Shown: piece after piece, positions 23,088 through 24,306 of the stretch
Numbering within the stretch: the first letter of the stretch is position 1
Layout: each line of letters starts with the position of its first letter
Source of the DNA: an uncultured Prevotella sp.
Lineage (GTDB): Bacteria > Bacteroidota > Bacteroidia > Bacteroidales > Bacteroidaceae
Assembly: GCA_947095945.1 (NCBI GenBank)
Contig: CAMUQM010000009.1
Location: 1-24,306 of the forward strand
DNA length: 24,306 nt
Direction: 5' to 3'
Made by a program: the position numbers and the translations under genes
The notes under the pieces: generated by a model
What the model was told of the DNA's origin: nothing
Seen by the model: only the letters and a program-made list of their open reading frames with translations
Database searches by the model: none

Positions 23088-23160
23088 GTTTATGTGAGGA
23101 AAAGGACAATTTTAGTGGGATTATGTGTGGTAATAAGCTGAATAGGTGATAGTAAGAGGA

Positions 23161-23201
23161 TAATAAAAACTCCCTTTCTCGTTTTGTGAGAAAGGGAGTT
23201 T
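23161..23201 (-). terminator. gyrB rho-independent terminator
   Basis: A perfect 14-bp stem (AAACTCCCTTTCTC at 23167-23180 with its complement at 23188-23201) closes a 7-base loop. Read on the minus strand it runs into TTTTTATTA. It lies about 50 bp after the gyrB stop. Confidence 0.93.
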
Positions 23202-23249
23202 CTTTATCTTACCAACTTTAAGAAGCTGTCTTAATCTACTTTGATGAGC

Positions 23250-24306
23250 TTATGCATCAATGTTAGCATAGGTCGCATTCTTCTCGATGAACTCACGGCG
23301 AGGCTCAACATCGTCGCCCATCAACATTGAGAAAATCTCATCAGCATCAGCAGCATTCTCGATAGTTACCTGTTTCAAGAGTCGTGTCTTTGGATCCATT
23401 GTTGTTTCCCAAAGCTGCTCTGGGTTCATCTCACCAAGACCTTTGTAACGCTGTGTATGGATGGCCTTAGCATCTTCGATACCATTTGCATACTTGTCGA
23501 TAAAAGCTTGGCGCTGCTGTTCAGTGTAACAGTATTCGCTTACCTTCTTATAAGTACACTTGTAGAGTGGAGGTGTTGCGATATACAGGTGTCCCTGCTC
23601 GATAACCTTTGGCATATAACGATAGAAGAGTGTCATGATTAGTGTGTCGATATGAGAACCATCGACATCGGCATCGGTCATGATGATAATCTTGTCATAA
23701 CGAAGCTTATCGGTATTTGCCTCAAAGTCTCCTTCTCCCTCAACGCCGAAGCGTACACCGATAGACTGGATAATATTCATAACAGACTCAGCCTCGAATA
23801 CACGATGGCGCTGAACCTTCTCTACATTCAGAATCTTACCACGGAGAGGGAGGATAGCCTGTGTATAACGGTCACGTCCCTGCTTAGCTGAACCACCCGC
23901 AGAGTCACCCTCAACGAGGAAGATTTCGCAGTCTTTAGGGTCCTTGTTAGAACAGTCAGCCAGCTTGCCGGGCAAACCACCACCGCTCATCACGTTCTTA
24001 CGCTGTACGCTTTCACGTGCCTTACGGGCTGCAACACGAGCTGTAGCAGCAAGGATAACCTTGTTACAAATCATCTTTGCCTCATTAGGATGCTCCTCGA
24101 GATAATCTGTCAGTGCCTCACCAACAGCCTGCTGCACGGCACCAGAAACCTCGCTGTTACCCAGTTTTGTCTTTGTCTGGCCCTCAAATTGTGGTTCTGC
24201 AACCTTGATAGAGATAACTGCTGTCAAGCCTTCGCGGAAGTCTTCACCAGTAATCTCAATCTTAGCTTTCTCCAACTGCTTAGAGATCTGTGGGTCATTG
24301 TCAGCG
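23250..24306 (-). CDS. gyrB: DNA gyrase subunit B (C-terminal part)
   Basis: This is the C-terminal part (about 351 residues) of GyrB, the ATPase subunit of DNA gyrase. The frame is open to the window end (ADNDPQISKQLEKAK at the start), so the N-terminal ATPase domain is outside. Visible are the end of the transducer domain (REGLTAVISIKVAEPQFEGQTK, KLGNSEV), the quinolone-region EGDSAGGSAKQGRDR, the TOPRIM acids in MTDADVDGSHI, PLYK, and the GyrB-type tail QRYKGLGEMNPEQLWETTMDP and RREFIEKNATYANIDA. The QRYKGLGEMN tail and YANIDA end favour GyrB over ParE. Confidence 0.95.
   Translation of the reverse strand, partial: ADNDPQISKQLEKAKIEITGEDFREGLTAVISIKVAEPQFEGQTKTKLGNSEVSGAVQQAVGEALTDYLEEHPNEAKMICNKVILAATARVAARKARESVQRKNVMSGGGLPGKLADCSNKDPKDCEIFLVEGDSAGGSAKQGRDRYTQAILPLRGKILNVEKVQRHRVFEAESVMNIIQSIGVRFGVEGEGDFEANTDKLRYDKIIIMTDADVDGSHIDTLIMTLFYRYMPKVIEQGHLYIATPPLYKCTYKKVSEYCYTEQQRQAFIDKYANGIEDAKAIHTQRYKGLGEMNPEQLWETTMDPKTRLLKQVTIENAADADEIFSMLMGDDVEPRREFIEKNATYANIDA

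Noticed and set aside
1..24306. Insertion sequences, prophage, toxin-antitoxin or defence genes
   Set aside because: No transposase, integrase, nuclease-ATPase or toxin-like frame was recognised. The second Ung is the only candidate with a possible phage connection.

Overview
The window looks like chromosomal DNA from a Bacteroidota member, most likely Prevotella or a close relative. Evidence: a SusC/SusD outer-membrane pair with Bacteroidota-type lipoproteins, several promoters of the Bacteroidota form (TTTG, about 20-22 nt, TAnnTTTG), AT-rich spacers, and Fe-S, RNase HII, GpmI, Ung, DUF3109 and GyrB proteins of Bacteroidota character. The genus is inferred from overall similarity recalled from memory, not from a search.

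Layout. 1-3108 (+) is the 3' part of a suf operon: sufC (cut by the window edge), sufD, sufS. It ends at a long hairpin facing a small membrane-protein gene (-). rnhB (+) follows. A spacer of about 0.9 kb carries a near-consensus promoter driving a susC-susD-surface-lipoprotein operon (5130-10909), which ends at a strong terminator. A WYL-domain regulator (+) then converges on a GH36 alpha-galactosidase (-). The galactosidase lies 61 bp behind a membrane-spanning TPR/HTH lipoprotein regulator (-) whose promoter predicts a leaderless or nearly leaderless mRNA. Next come a spacer of about 0.4 kb with plus-strand promoter-like boxes and a GC-rich hairpin (possible small RNA or attenuated leader), two tandem secreted TonB-C-terminal-domain proteins, gpmI, a tiny Cys/Lys-rich exported protein, two tandem uracil-DNA glycosylases (the second with altered active-site loops), a Cys-rich DUF3109 protein, an AraC-family regulator (-) and the 3' end of gyrB (-).

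Most genes are housekeeping (Fe-S assembly, RNA removal, glycolysis, uracil repair, gyrase) mixed with glycan-uptake functions. The SusCD trio and the alpha-galactosidase lie close together but in separate, oppositely oriented transcription units, so a shared substrate is only a possibility.

I saw no obvious new defence or mobile system. The least explained signals are intergenic: (i) 9-bp-period tandem repeats of different words in the two suf spacers; (ii) a 202-bp structured repeat block between DUF3109 and araC that extends into both genes; (iii) AT-rich modular palindromes found at 12.1 kb and again at 21.2 kb; (iv) a stem-loop-plus-tail element found at 4.5 kb and 17.3 kb with compensatory base changes. 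The diverged second Ung and the Cys-rich peptide are the most interesting proteins.
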